This document shows, in pieces, positions 56,745-64,000 of a stretch of 64,000 nucleotides of DNA (positions are counted from its first letter, which is position 1; every line of letters starts with the position of its first letter). This stretch comes from DATLLN01 sp963809205. Its GTDB lineage: Bacteria > Actinomycetota > Thermoleophilia > Gaiellales > JAICJC01. The notes beneath the pieces are model-generated. The model worked only from the letters and a program-made list of their open reading frames with translations, did no database searches and was not told the origin of the DNA. The DNA lies in contig CAWEIS010000001.1 of the NCBI GenBank assembly GCA_963809205.1, positions 62,001 to 126,000 on the forward strand, given 5' to 3'. Both the position numbers and the translations under genes were made by a program.

Positions 56745-57463
56745 TCGACACCCACGCGCACCTCGACGGCTGCGAGGGGCCGGTCGAGGATGTCGTGGGG
56801 CGCGCCGCCGAGGCCGGCGTGGCGCGGATCCTGACGATCGGGCGCGAGCAGGCGATCGTGCTGGCAGGCCGCTTCGACGGCGTCCGGGCCGTGGTCGGCT
56901 GGCACCCGCACGAGGCTGCGGAGGCGGATGTCGAGGCGCTGAGGCCGCTGCTCCCGCATCCGCAGGTGGTCGCCCTCGGCGAGTGCGGTCTCGACTACTA
57001 CCGTGACAACGCGCCCCGCGAGGACCAGCGGCGGGTGTTCGCCGAGCAGATCGTGCTGGCCAACGAGGCCGGGCTGCCGCTGGTCATCCATACCCGCGAG
57101 GCGGCCGACGACACGTTCGCCATGCTGGCCGGCGCGGAGGTGGACGTGGTGCTGCACTGCTTCTCGACGCCCGAGCGGGTCGACGAGGCGATCGACCGCG
57201 GCTGGTACTGCTCCTTTGCGGGCAACGTCACCTACCCCAGCGCCGAGGAGCTGCGCGAGGCGGCGCGGCGGGTGCCCGACGACCGAATCCTGGCCGAGAC
57301 CGACGCGCCCTACCTGGCGCCCATGCCGATGCGCGGCCGCCGCAACGAGCCGGCCAACGTGATGCACACGCTGCGGCTGCTGGCGTCCGAGCGCGGGGTG
57401 GAGCCCGGCGTCCTCGAGTCGCAGGTCGAGCGCAACGCCGACCGCGTGTTCCGGCTGCGGTGA
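56741..57463 (+). CDS. tatD: TatD-family metal-dependent DNase/hydrolase
   Basis: A 240-residue TIM barrel. Metal ligands in MIDTHAHLDGC, ALGECGLDYYR, LPLVIHTREA, VVLHCFSTP and ILAETDAPYLAP. It likely has 3'-5' exonuclease or D-aminoacyl hydrolase activity. It overlaps metG (ATGA) and the next membrane transporter gene (GTGA). Confidence 0.94.
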   Translation: MIDTHAHLDGCEGPVEDVVGRAAEAGVARILTIGREQAIVLAGRFDGVRAVVGWHPHEAAEADVEALRPLLPHPQVVALGECGLDYYRDNAPREDQRRVFAEQIVLANEAGLPLVIHTREAADDTFAMLAGAEVDVVLHCFSTPERVDEAIDRGWYCSFAGNVTYPSAEELREAARRVPDDRILAETDAPYLAPMPMRGRRNEPANVMHTLRLLASERGVEPGVLESQVERNADRVFRLR

Positions 57464-58260
57464 GCAGCGAGGCGCTGATCCTGGCGCTGGCGGCGGCCGT
57501 CATCCACGCCGCCTGGAACATCATCCTCGGCGGATCACGCGACCCCGTGGCTGCCACGGGCGTTCTGCTGCCGGCCGCGCTCGCCGTGGGAGCGCCGTTC
57601 GCCGTGGCGTCCTGGCACCTGGAGTCGGCGGCGGTGCCGTTCATCGTCGCCTCGTCCCTGTTCGAGCTGATCTACATCGTGCTGCTGGCGGCCGCCTACG
57701 GGCGCGCCGACGTCAGCGTCGTCTACCCGATCGCGCGCGGCTCGGCGCCGCTGTTTGTGCTGCTGGCCGCCGGAGTGCCCGGCCCGGCCGCGGCCGTGGG
57801 CGTGGTGCTGGTCGCCGGCGGCGTGATGGCCGTCCGCGGGCTCCACCGCCCGCAGCACGCGCTGGACGTCGGACTGGCGCTCGCCGTCGGCGTCACCATC
57901 GCCGGCTACACGCTGATCGACAAACACGGCATCGTCCACGCGTCCGCCCCGGTCTACTTCGAGCTCGCGCTGCTGCCGTCGGCCGTCGCATGCCTGGCCT
58001 GGGCGTGGCACACCGGCCGGCTGCGTGGGGAGCTGCGGCCCCAGGCGCTGGTCGCCGGCGCCGGGATGTTCGCCGCCTATGCACTGGTGCTGGTCGCGCT
58101 GCGGCTCGCCTCGGCCGCCGCCGTCGCGGCCGTCCGCGAGACCAGCGTCGTGTTCGCGGCGGGCATGGCGGCGGTGCGCCTCCACGAGCCGGTGGGCCGG
58201 GCGAGGGCCGTCGGCGCGGCGGCGGTCGCCGCCGGCGTCGCCCTGATCGCCCTCGGGTAG
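57460..58260 (+). CDS. EamA-family (DMT) transporter
   Basis: A 266-residue protein with ten hydrophobic segments in two EamA halves (ILALAAAVIHAAWNIILGG at the start; LDVGLALAVGVTIAGYTLID beginning the second half). The substrate is unknown; relatives export amino acids or metabolites. GTG 57460 overlaps tatD. It sits between tatD and rsmA, where many Actinobacteria have a resuscitation-promoting factor gene. Confidence 0.87.
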   Translation: MSSEALILALAAAVIHAAWNIILGGSRDPVAATGVLLPAALAVGAPFAVASWHLESAAVPFIVASSLFELIYIVLLAAAYGRADVSVVYPIARGSAPLFVLLAAGVPGPAAAVGVVLVAGGVMAVRGLHRPQHALDVGLALAVGVTIAGYTLIDKHGIVHASAPVYFELALLPSAVACLAWAWHTGRLRGELRPQALVAGAGMFAAYALVLVALRLASAAAVAAVRETSVVFAAGMAAVRLHEPVGRARAVGAAAVAAGVALIALG

Positions 58261-58271
58261 ATACTGACGGC

Positions 58272-59045
58272 GTGGCGCCCCAGGTCTCAATCGCGCGGCT
58301 CAAGGAGTTCGGCATCACGCCCGACCGCGAGCTCGGCCAGAACTTCCTGATCGACGACAACGTGCTCGAGCTGGTCGGCACGCTGTTGCCCTTGGAGGCG
58401 ACGGACGTGGTTCTCGAGGTGGGGCCGGGGCTGGGTGTGCTCACCACCTGGCTCGCCGGCCGCGTGCGGCTGGTGCATGCGATCGAGATCGACAGGCGTC
58501 TCGAGCCGGCGCTCGCCGAGACGCTTGCCGGAGTGGACAACGTGCGCCTGCGCTTCGCCGATGCGCTGGACGTCGACCCGCGCTCGCTCGACCCGCCGCC
58601 CGGCGTGCTGTGCGCGAACCTGCCCTACAACGTGGCGACTCCGGTGGTCATGGAGGCCCTGCCGGCGTGCGAGCGCTTCTGCGTGATGGTGCAGCGCGAG
58701 ATCGCCGACCGGCTGTTCGCCGGTCCGGGAACGAAGAGCTACGGCGCCGTCTCGGTGCTGGTGCAGCTGTGCTGCCGCCGGCTCGGCCGCAAGCCGGTCT
58801 CGCGGCGGGTGTTCTCGCCGGTGCCCAACGTGGACTCCGCGCTGGTGGCGTTCGAGCGCCGGGCGGACGCGCCGGTCGGGCCCGGCTGGCCACAGCTGGT
58901 TTCGATCGTCCGCGGGGCGTTCTCCCACCGCCGAAAGACGCTCGCTAACTCCCTGGACCTGGCCGGCCTGCCCGCCCCGCCGGAGCGGTACGCCCGCCTG
59001 CGCGCCGAGCAGCTGGCGCCCGAGCAGTTTCTGGAGCTGATGTGA
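58272..59045 (+). CDS. rsmA: 16S rRNA N6-dimethyladenosine transferase A (KsgA)
   Basis: A 257-residue enzyme that dimethylates A1518 and A1519 of 16S rRNA. Start region ITPDRELGQNFLIDDNVL, SAM motif VVLEVGPGLGVLTTWLA, catalytic CANLPYNVATPVVM, then VFSPVPNVDSALVAF. The GTG at 58272 gives the family start, with a GATACT element 6 bases before it. It overlaps ispE by GTGA. Confidence 0.95.
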   Translation: MAPQVSIARLKEFGITPDRELGQNFLIDDNVLELVGTLLPLEATDVVLEVGPGLGVLTTWLAGRVRLVHAIEIDRRLEPALAETLAGVDNVRLRFADALDVDPRSLDPPPGVLCANLPYNVATPVVMEALPACERFCVMVQREIADRLFAGPGTKSYGAVSVLVQLCCRRLGRKPVSRRVFSPVPNVDSALVAFERRADAPVGPGWPQLVSIVRGAFSHRRKTLANSLDLAGLPAPPERYARLRAEQLAPEQFLELM

Positions 59046-59830
59046 CGACCGTCCGCGCACCGGCCAAGATCAACTTGGTGCTGCGCGTCGGCCCCGTGCG
59101 GCCGGACGGCTTCCACCGGCTGGCGACGCTGTTCCAGGCGCTCGACCTGCACGACGAGCTGGAGATCCAGTCGGCCCCGGTGACCACGGTCGAGGGATTC
59201 GAGGGCGACACGCTGGTCACCCGCGCGCTGGAGCTGCTCGGCGAGACCGCACGCGTCCGGCTGACCAAGCGGATCCCGGTGGCGGGCGGCCTGGGCGGCG
59301 GGTCGTCGGACGCGGCCGCCGTGCTGCGCCACTACGCCCGCCGGCGCAAGGTCGACGACCTGTACGCCATGGCCCGCACCCTGGGCTCCGACGTCCCCTT
59401 CTTCCTCTCCGGGCTGGAGACCGCGCTGGGCACCGGCCGCGGCGACCGGCTGCAGCACGTCACCGATCTCCCGCGGGACTACGGCGTCGTGCTGGTGCCC
59501 TCCGACCACGGGCTCTCGACGGCCGCCGTGTACGCGGAATGTCAGCCGAACGAGCTGTTCGAGGCGGTGCGCGGCGACCTGGTGCGGGGCGTCCACACGG
59601 CGCGCGGCGCGGCCGGCGTCGCCGGGCTTGTGGCCAACGATCTGCAGGCGCCCGCCCTCCGGCTGCGGCCCGAGCTCGCCGAGGTGCTCGCCGAGCTGCG
59701 CGGCCGGGGCGCGCTGGCCGCGGCCGTTTCCGGCAGCGGGCCGACGGTGTTCGGCATCGTCGAGGACATCGGGGCCGCCGAGCGCATGGCTGCGGCGATC
59801 CCAACCGCGATCCCATGCGCCCCGTTGTAG
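59042..59830 (+). CDS. ispE: 4-diphosphocytidyl-2-C-methyl-D-erythritol kinase
   Basis: A 262-residue GHMP kinase of the MEP isoprenoid pathway. N-terminal VRAPAKINLVLRVGPVRPDGFH, ATP loop PVAGGLGGGSSDAAAVLRH, GSDVPFFLSG and C-terminal AAVSGSGPTVFGIV. Slightly short for the family. It is coupled to rsmA. Confidence 0.95.
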   Translation: MTTVRAPAKINLVLRVGPVRPDGFHRLATLFQALDLHDELEIQSAPVTTVEGFEGDTLVTRALELLGETARVRLTKRIPVAGGLGGGSSDAAAVLRHYARRRKVDDLYAMARTLGSDVPFFLSGLETALGTGRGDRLQHVTDLPRDYGVVLVPSDHGLSTAAVYAECQPNELFEAVRGDLVRGVHTARGAAGVAGLVANDLQAPALRLRPELAEVLAELRGRGALAAAVSGSGPTVFGIVEDIGAAERMAAAIPTAIPCAPL

Positions 59831-59833
59831 GAT
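59828..59833 (+). promoter_or_regulatory. -10 box for the small membrane protein gene
   Basis: TAGGAT, 7 bases before ATG 59841, overlapping the end of ispE; a leaderless start is implied. Confidence 0.45.
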
Positions 59834-59840
59834 TCAGGCC

Positions 59841-60215
59841 ATGTCCCAGTGGAACATCTCCGGCGACGGGATGACCATCGAGCAGAGCAAGCGGCGGTCG
59901 CCCATGCGCTGGCTGCGCGACAACAGCCTGAAGCTGGCGATCGTGATCGGCCTGAGCGAGGCCGCGGTCGCCTATTTCAAGGGCTTTCACTTCCTGTGGG
60001 CCATCGGGCTGCTTGCAGTGTTCGGCTACTGGTGGATCAGGAACCGCGTCCCGCAGTCCGTCCGCCGGCCGCTGTGGGTGGTTGCTACGTCGCAGGCGAT
60101 CGCCGGCCTGGTCGTCCCCGCGGTCTTCGCCGGGATGTTCATCGCGATCATCGTCGGCGCGATCCTGCTGCTGATCATGCTGCTGGTGCTGCTCGGCGAC
60201 CTCAGACGGACCTGA
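59841..60215 (+). CDS. Small membrane protein of unknown function (124 residues)
   Basis: Three to four hydrophobic segments (LAIVIGLSEAAVAYF, FLWAIGLLAVFGYWWI, VATSQAIAGLVVPAVFAGMFIA, AILLLIMLLVLL) after a polar start (MSQWNISGDGMTIEQSKRR). No family recognised. It sits between ispE and the tRNA-Gln/glmU unit and appears to have its own leaderless promoter. Confidence 0.7.
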   Translation: MSQWNISGDGMTIEQSKRRSPMRWLRDNSLKLAIVIGLSEAAVAYFKGFHFLWAIGLLAVFGYWWIRNRVPQSVRRPLWVVATSQAIAGLVVPAVFAGMFIAIIVGAILLLIMLLVLLGDLRRT

Positions 60216-60227
60216 CCTGACGTGACC

Positions 60228-60233
60228 TATACT
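60228..60233 (+). promoter_or_regulatory. -10 box upstream of tRNA-Gln
   Basis: TATACT, 22 bases before the mature 5' end of tRNA-Gln. It probably drives tRNA-Gln and glmU together. Confidence 0.45.
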
Positions 60234-60255
60234 CGTGCGGCCTCTGCCGGGTCGA

Positions 60256-60326
60256 TGGGGCGTGGCCAAGCGGTAAGGCAACGGGTTTTGGTCCCGTGAC
60301 CCCTGGTTCGAATCCAGGCGCCCCAG
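60256..60326 (+). tRNA. tRNA-Gln (anticodon UUG)
   Basis: A 71-base cloverleaf. Acceptor stem TGGGGCG pairs with CGCCCCA (60319-60325) with G73 as discriminator. The anticodon stem ACGGG/CCCGT encloses the loop TTTTGGT with anticodon TTG at 60288-60290. The T arm is CCTGG-TTCGAAT-CCAGG. The 3' CCA is not encoded. glmU starts 23 bases later. Confidence 0.96.
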
Positions 60327-60349
60327 TCAACGTCGACGAGACCGCACCG

Positions 60350-61681
60350 ATGAGCCACGCATCCCTCGCCTGTCTGATCCTCGCCGCCGGGAAGGGCACC
60401 CGTATGAAATCGTCCCTGCCCAAGGTGCTGCACGAGGCCTGCGGCCGGACGCTGATCGAGTGGTCGACCGGCGCTGCGCAGGGCGTCGGCGCCGACCGCA
60501 CCGTGTTGGTCGTCGCGCCGGAGTCGGACGCGGTCACCGACCGCCTGCCGGACCGGGTGGCGACCGCGGTGCAGCATCAGCAGCGGGGGACCGGCGACGC
60601 CGTCATGGCCGCGCGCGGCTCGCTGGACGGGCACGATGGAGACATTCTGGTGCTCTACGGCGATACACCGCTGATCGACGCGGGCACGCTGCGGGCGCTG
60701 GTCGAGGAGCACCGCACGAGTGACGCCGACGCGACGGTGCTGACGATCGAGCGCACGGCGACGACCGGCGTCGACTTCGGCCGGATTGTGCGCAATGCCG
60801 CCGGCGACGTCGATGCGATCGTCGAGGTGCGTGACACGACGCCGGAGCAGCGCGCGATCACCGAGGTCAACTCCGGGATCTACGTGTTTCGCTCGTCCCT
60901 GCTCTGGCCGGGCCTCGAGGAGCTGACGCCGGACAACGAACAGGGTGAGCTGTACCTGACCGACGTGGTCGGCCACCTGGCCTCCGCCGGCCGGCGCGTC
61001 CGCGCTCACCGGCACTCGGATCCCTGGGTCGCCCACGGCATCAACACCCGGGCCGACCTGGCCGTCGCAGCCTCGCGGCTGCGCGAGCGGATCAACCACG
61101 AGCACATGATGGCCGGCGCCGGCATCGTCGACCCGGCGACGACGTACATCGACGCCGGGGTGACCATCGAGGCGGACGCGACCATCCACCCGTTCACCGT
61201 GCTGCGCGGTGCGACGTCGGTCGCCGCCGGTGCCAGCGTCGGGCCGCACGTCGTCGCCGTGGACGCGGCGATCGGCCCGGACGCGGATGTGGGGCCGTTC
61301 TGCTACCTGCGGCCGGGAACGGTGCTGGAGCGGGGCGCCAAGGCCGGCACCTACGTCGAGCTGAAGAACGCGACGGTCGGAGAGCGCGCGAAGGTGCCCC
61401 ATCTCTCGTATATTGGGGATGCGCAGATCGGCGCGGGGAGCAACATCGGCGCGGGGAGCATCACGGCCAACTACGACGGGTTCGACAAGCATCCGACCGT
61501 GTTCGGCGAGAACGTCCGCACGGGCAGCCACAATGTCTTCGTCGCACCGGTGACCATCGGAGACGGAGCATGGACAGCGGCCGGATCGGCCATCACGGAC
61601 GACGTCCCGCCCGACGCGCTGGGCGTGGCGCGAGCAAAACAGACCAACATCGAGGACTATGTACGACGACGCCGGCGTTAG
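60350..61681 (+). CDS. glmU: Bifunctional GlmU (UDP-N-acetylglucosamine synthesis)
   Basis: A 443-residue protein that acetylates glucosamine 1-phosphate and then forms UDP-GlcNAc for the cell wall. N-terminal uridylyltransferase: CLILAAGKGTRMKSSLPKVLH, QHQQRGTGDAV, LYGDTPLI. C-terminal left-handed beta helix with hexapeptide repeats and FCYLRPGTVLERGAK, HLSYIGDAQIG and GSITANYDG. ATG 60350 was chosen over an in-frame ATG inside the tRNA. The 3' end overlaps prs by 23 bases. Confidence 0.95.
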   Translation: MSHASLACLILAAGKGTRMKSSLPKVLHEACGRTLIEWSTGAAQGVGADRTVLVVAPESDAVTDRLPDRVATAVQHQQRGTGDAVMAARGSLDGHDGDILVLYGDTPLIDAGTLRALVEEHRTSDADATVLTIERTATTGVDFGRIVRNAAGDVDAIVEVRDTTPEQRAITEVNSGIYVFRSSLLWPGLEELTPDNEQGELYLTDVVGHLASAGRRVRAHRHSDPWVAHGINTRADLAVAASRLRERINHEHMMAGAGIVDPATTYIDAGVTIEADATIHPFTVLRGATSVAAGASVGPHVVAVDAAIGPDADVGPFCYLRPGTVLERGAKAGTYVELKNATVGERAKVPHLSYIGDAQIGAGSNIGAGSITANYDGFDKHPTVFGENVRTGSHNVFVAPVTIGDGAWTAAGSAITDDVPPDALGVARAKQTNIEDYVRRRRR

Positions 61682-62741
61682 TGTCGAGACCCCGATTCCG
61701 CTGTTCCCGACGATCCCTGCGGCGACCACGCCCGTGAGCCAGCCCTCGGCTCCGACGTGGGTGGAGCGCGCCCCGCACAAGCGGCTGATGCTGTTCGCCG
61801 GCCGGTCGAACCCGGCCCTGGGTGAGCGAATCGCTGAGCACCTGGGCGTCGAGCTGGGGCACACCGAGCTGAAGACGTTCACCAACGGCGAGGTCTACGT
61901 CCGCTACGAGGAGTCGATCCGCGGCGCGGACGTGTTCATCGTCCAGTCCTGCTCGTCGCCGACCAACGACTCGCTGATGGAGCTGCTGATCATGGCCAAC
62001 GCGGCCCGCCTGGCGTCCGCCAAGCGGGTGACCGCCGTCATGCCGTGGTACCCGTACTCGCGGCAGGACAAGAAGAGCGCCCCGCGCGAGCCGATCAGCG
62101 CCAAGCTGGTCGCCGACATGCTCGAGGCGGCGGGTGTCGACCGGGTGCTGACGATGGACCTCCACGCCGGCCAGCTGCAGGGCTTCTTCAAGGTGCCGGT
62201 CGACCACATGACCGCGGTGCCGATGCTGGCGGAGCATTTCAAGCTGCTGCTGGGCGACGTCGACCCGGTGGACATCGCCGTCGTCTCGGCGGACGCCGGC
62301 CGCACGAAGCTGGCCAAGAAGTTCTCGGAGATGCTGGGCACCGAGTTCGCCCTGATCACCAAGGAGCGGCCGGAGCAGCAGGTTGCCGAGGTGACGAACG
62401 TGATCGGCCGCGTCCGGGGCAAGGTCTGCGTCGTCATCGACGACATGATCGACACCGCCGGCACGCTGTGCGCGGGCGGCGTCTCCCTGGTCGAGCACGG
62501 CGCGACGCGGGTGTTCGCCTGCGCGACGCATCCGGTGTTCGGCGGGCGGGCGCTGGAGAACATCGCCGGCAGCGTGTTCGAACAGGTCGTGGTCACCGAC
62601 ACCATTCCCGTCAACCCCGTCGACCAGCCCGACCGGATCAGGGTGCTGTCCGTTGCGCCGATCCTTGCTGATACCATCAGCAACGTTTTCAACGACGATT
62701 CGGTCTCCGGGCTGTTCCACGGCGGGAACCAGCTCTTCTAG
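61659..62741 (+). CDS. prs: Ribose-phosphate pyrophosphokinase (PRPP synthetase) with N-terminal extension
   Basis: A 360-residue enzyme making PRPP from ribose 5-phosphate and ATP. Conserved: FAGRSNPALGERIAEHLG, FTNGEVYVRYEES, ATP site MPWYPYSRQDKKSAPREPI (quoted as one motif), DLHAGQLQGFF and the PRPP loop CVVIDDMIDTAGTL. The family normally begins at about residue 40; the first 39 residues are a Pro/Thr-rich extension encoded partly over the glmU end, and no alternative in-frame start is evident. It feeds histidine, purine and pyrimidine synthesis. Confidence 0.95.
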   Translation: MYDDAGVSVETPIPLFPTIPAATTPVSQPSAPTWVERAPHKRLMLFAGRSNPALGERIAEHLGVELGHTELKTFTNGEVYVRYEESIRGADVFIVQSCSSPTNDSLMELLIMANAARLASAKRVTAVMPWYPYSRQDKKSAPREPISAKLVADMLEAAGVDRVLTMDLHAGQLQGFFKVPVDHMTAVPMLAEHFKLLLGDVDPVDIAVVSADAGRTKLAKKFSEMLGTEFALITKERPEQQVAEVTNVIGRVRGKVCVVIDDMIDTAGTLCAGGVSLVEHGATRVFACATHPVFGGRALENIAGSVFEQVVVTDTIPVNPVDQPDRIRVLSVAPILADTISNVFNDDSVSGLFHGGNQLF

Positions 62742-62748
62742 AGGCCGC

Positions 62749-62754
62749 AAGGAG
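62749..62754 (+). promoter_or_regulatory. Ribosome binding site of rplY
   Basis: AAGGAG, 6 bases before ATG 62761, deciding the start of the bL25 gene. Confidence 0.6.
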
Positions 62755-62760
62755 CTTTCG

Positions 62761-63450
62761 ATGGACCGGGTGAAACTCGAGGTGCGCCCTCGCGAGGGGC
62801 GCGGTGGCAAGGATGCGCGCGCGATGCGGCTGGCCGGGCAGATCCCCGGCGTCGTCTACGGCGGTACGTCGGACGGCACCCAGGCGATCGCGGTCGACGT
62901 CCGGGCGCTGCGCCATGCGGTGTCCGGCACCGGCGGCATCCACGCCATTCTCGACCTGACGGTCGAGGGCGAGAAGGCCGCACGCCCGGTCATGATCAAG
63001 GACCTGCAGCTCGACCCGGTGCGCGACCGCGCGATCCACGTCGACTTCCAGCAGGTGCGGCTCGACCGCGTCATCCAGACGATGGTTGCTGTGCACCTCG
63101 AGGGCACGCCTGAGGGCGTGAACATGGGCGGCGTGCTCAGCCAGCCGATCCATGAGCTGAACATCGAGGTGCTGCCCACCGAAGTGCCCGAGCAGCTGCT
63201 GGTCGACATCAGCGGCCTCGACATCGGCGACGCGCTGCGTCTCGCCGACATCCCCGCCCCCGACGGCGTCACGTTCCTGGACGACCTGGAGAGCACCGTG
63301 ATCGCCTCGGTCACGGCGCCCAGCGTCGAGGAGGAGCCGGAGCCCGAGGAAGGCGAGGAGGGCGAAGAGGGCGAGGAGGGTGCCGAGGGCGAGGAGGGCG
63401 CCGCCGAGGGCGAGGGCGGCGAGTCCGAGGAGCCCGCGGCCGACGAGTAG
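62761..63450 (+). CDS. rplY: Ribosomal protein bL25, CTC (general stress) form
   Basis: A 229-residue protein. N-terminal bL25 domain binding 5S rRNA (RVKLEVRPREGRGGKDARAMRLAG in the family position, IPGVVYGG), then the TL5/CTC C-terminal domain (VHLEGTPEGVNMGGVL, HELNIEVLPTEVPEQL, DISGLDIGDALRLADI). The last 40 residues are an acidic Glu/Gly repeat tail. It is followed directly by pth. Confidence 0.95.
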   Translation: MDRVKLEVRPREGRGGKDARAMRLAGQIPGVVYGGTSDGTQAIAVDVRALRHAVSGTGGIHAILDLTVEGEKAARPVMIKDLQLDPVRDRAIHVDFQQVRLDRVIQTMVAVHLEGTPEGVNMGGVLSQPIHELNIEVLPTEVPEQLLVDISGLDIGDALRLADIPAPDGVTFLDDLESTVIASVTAPSVEEEPEPEEGEEGEEGEEGAEGEEGAAEGEGGESEEPAADE

Positions 63451-64000
63451 GTGCGGATCCGGGGCCGCGGCGCGCCGTCGATCGCCTACCTGGTGGTCGG
63501 GCTCGGGAATCCCGGCAAGCGATACGCCGGCACCCGCCACAACATCGGCCTGCGCGTGGTCGAGGAGGTCGGCGCCCGGCTCGGTGGGTCGTGGCGCGGC
63601 CGCTGGCACGGCCGCGTGTGCGAGACCCGCGATGGGGACGAGCGCGTGGCGCTGCTCGCGCCCGAGACGTTCATGAACGAGTCGGGGCGCAGCGTCGCCC
63701 CGGCGATGCGCTTCTTCAAGCTGCCGGCGGAGCGGCTCGTGGTCATCCACGACGAGCTCGACCTGCCGCTGGGCGACATCCGCGCGAAGTCTGGCGGCGG
63801 CCTGGCCGGGCACAACGGCCTGCGGTCTGTCGTTGAGTCGATCGGCACCCAGGACTTCCTCCGCGTGCGGATCGGCATCGGCCGGCCGGAGCGGGGCGAC
63901 CCGCGGCCCGTTGCCGACTGGGTGCTGCAACCGTTCGCGCTGGGCACGGACGACGACGACCTGGTGCAGCGCGGCGCAGACTGCACGCTGGCGGTCGTCC
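63451..64000 (+). CDS. pth: Peptidyl-tRNA hydrolase, 3' end beyond the window
   Basis: It starts with GTG 63451, right after the rplY stop, and is open to the window end (183 codons seen). It recycles peptidyl-tRNA. Catalytic histidine in YAGTRHNIGLRV, asparagine in APETFMNESGRSV, and aspartate in VVIHDELDLPLG; GGGLAGHNGLRSV and RVRIGIGRP follow. The rplY-pth pair is conserved in many bacteria. Confidence 0.94.
   Translation, partial: MRIRGRGAPSIAYLVVGLGNPGKRYAGTRHNIGLRVVEEVGARLGGSWRGRWHGRVCETRDGDERVALLAPETFMNESGRSVAPAMRFFKLPAERLVVIHDELDLPLGDIRAKSGGGLAGHNGLRSVVESIGTQDFLRVRIGIGRPERGDPRPVADWVLQPFALGTDDDDLVQRGADCTLAVV

Noticed and set aside
60296..60349. Upstream ATG for glmU at 60296
   Set aside because: It lies inside the tRNA-Gln gene; the family start (MSHASLACLILAAG) is at 60350.
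63330..63450. Acidic tail of bL25 as an assembly artefact
   Set aside because: Glu-rich tails are common in CTC-type bL25 proteins, and the frame stays open to a normal stop before pth.

Overview
The window is a high-GC, gene-dense actinobacterial chromosome segment. The best fit is a member of the class Thermoleophilia (Solirubrobacterales/Gaiellales-like), inferred from gene content and not proven. Pointers are the dnaK-grpE-dnaJ-hspR-clpB operon, a phosphatidylinositol/PIM-type lipid cluster, Ku/LigD, an actinobacterial rsmI-metG-tatD-rsmA-ispE-glmU-prs-rplY-pth order, frequent GTG starts, pervasive GTGA/ATGA/TGATG gene overlaps, and many TAnnnT -10 boxes only 6-10 nt before a start codon (leaderless transcripts). 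No phage, insertion sequence with transposase, CRISPR array or rRNA was seen. There is one tRNA (Gln-UUG).

Layout. 0-3 kb (minus strand): inositol phospholipid genes (PimA-like glycosyltransferase, inositol-phosphate synthase, CDP-alcohol phosphatidyltransferase, Aur1-like PAP2 protein). 3-8 kb: moaA, nth, a small leaderless ORF, an M16 peptidase, an ArsR/SRPBCC pair and a HAD hydrolase. 8-14.6 kb: the HspR-type heat shock operon. 14.6-20.4 kb: membrane proteins, an MFS transporter, a beta-propeller protein, psuG, a B-box membrane protein and a sugar epimerase. 20.4-30.5 kb: a surface-glycan/sulfolipid region (sqdB, GT2, GT-C-like proteins, flippase) plus a CitE-family lyase and a glyoxylate-type aminotransferase. 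30.6-33.4 kb: msrA, an HD-domain protein and an AP-superfamily phosphodiesterase. 33.4-39.3 kb: argC-argB-argR-argG-argH-lysA. 39.3-39.7 kb: an intergenic array of palindromic repeats. 39.7-43.3 kb: ku and ligD, plus a broken lipoprotein gene. 43.3-48.8 kb: a histidine operon (yerC-hisG-hisCB-hisH-hisF-hisIE) divergent from hisA. 48.7-53.4 kb: envelope genes (NodB-AglD fusion, GT4, FmdB, LytR-CpsA-Psr). 53.5-64 kb: ROK kinase and the rsmI...pth housekeeping run.

The most interesting signals are: a single-ORF HisC-HisB fusion; a perfect inverted repeat between yerC and hisA that overlaps both predicted promoters; a four-half-site operator before arsR; an ARG-box pair over a leaderless argC promoter; a GGGGTCAGACCCC palindrome family, one copy of which contains the stop codons of two convergent genes at its two ends; a repeat array between lysA and ku with 28-bp inverted ends; a GTGCCGGGC repeat that has become the coding tail of nth; and a UDP-sulfoquinovose synthase in a glycan cluster.

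A quality warning applies to the whole window. At least seven genes (dnaJ, the membrane gene after clpB, the beta-propeller gene, two GT-C-like genes, argB and a lipoprotein gene) are each split by one or more single-base frame changes in GC-rich runs. Several of these genes should be essential, so uncorrected assembly or sequencing indels are the simplest explanation for most of them.
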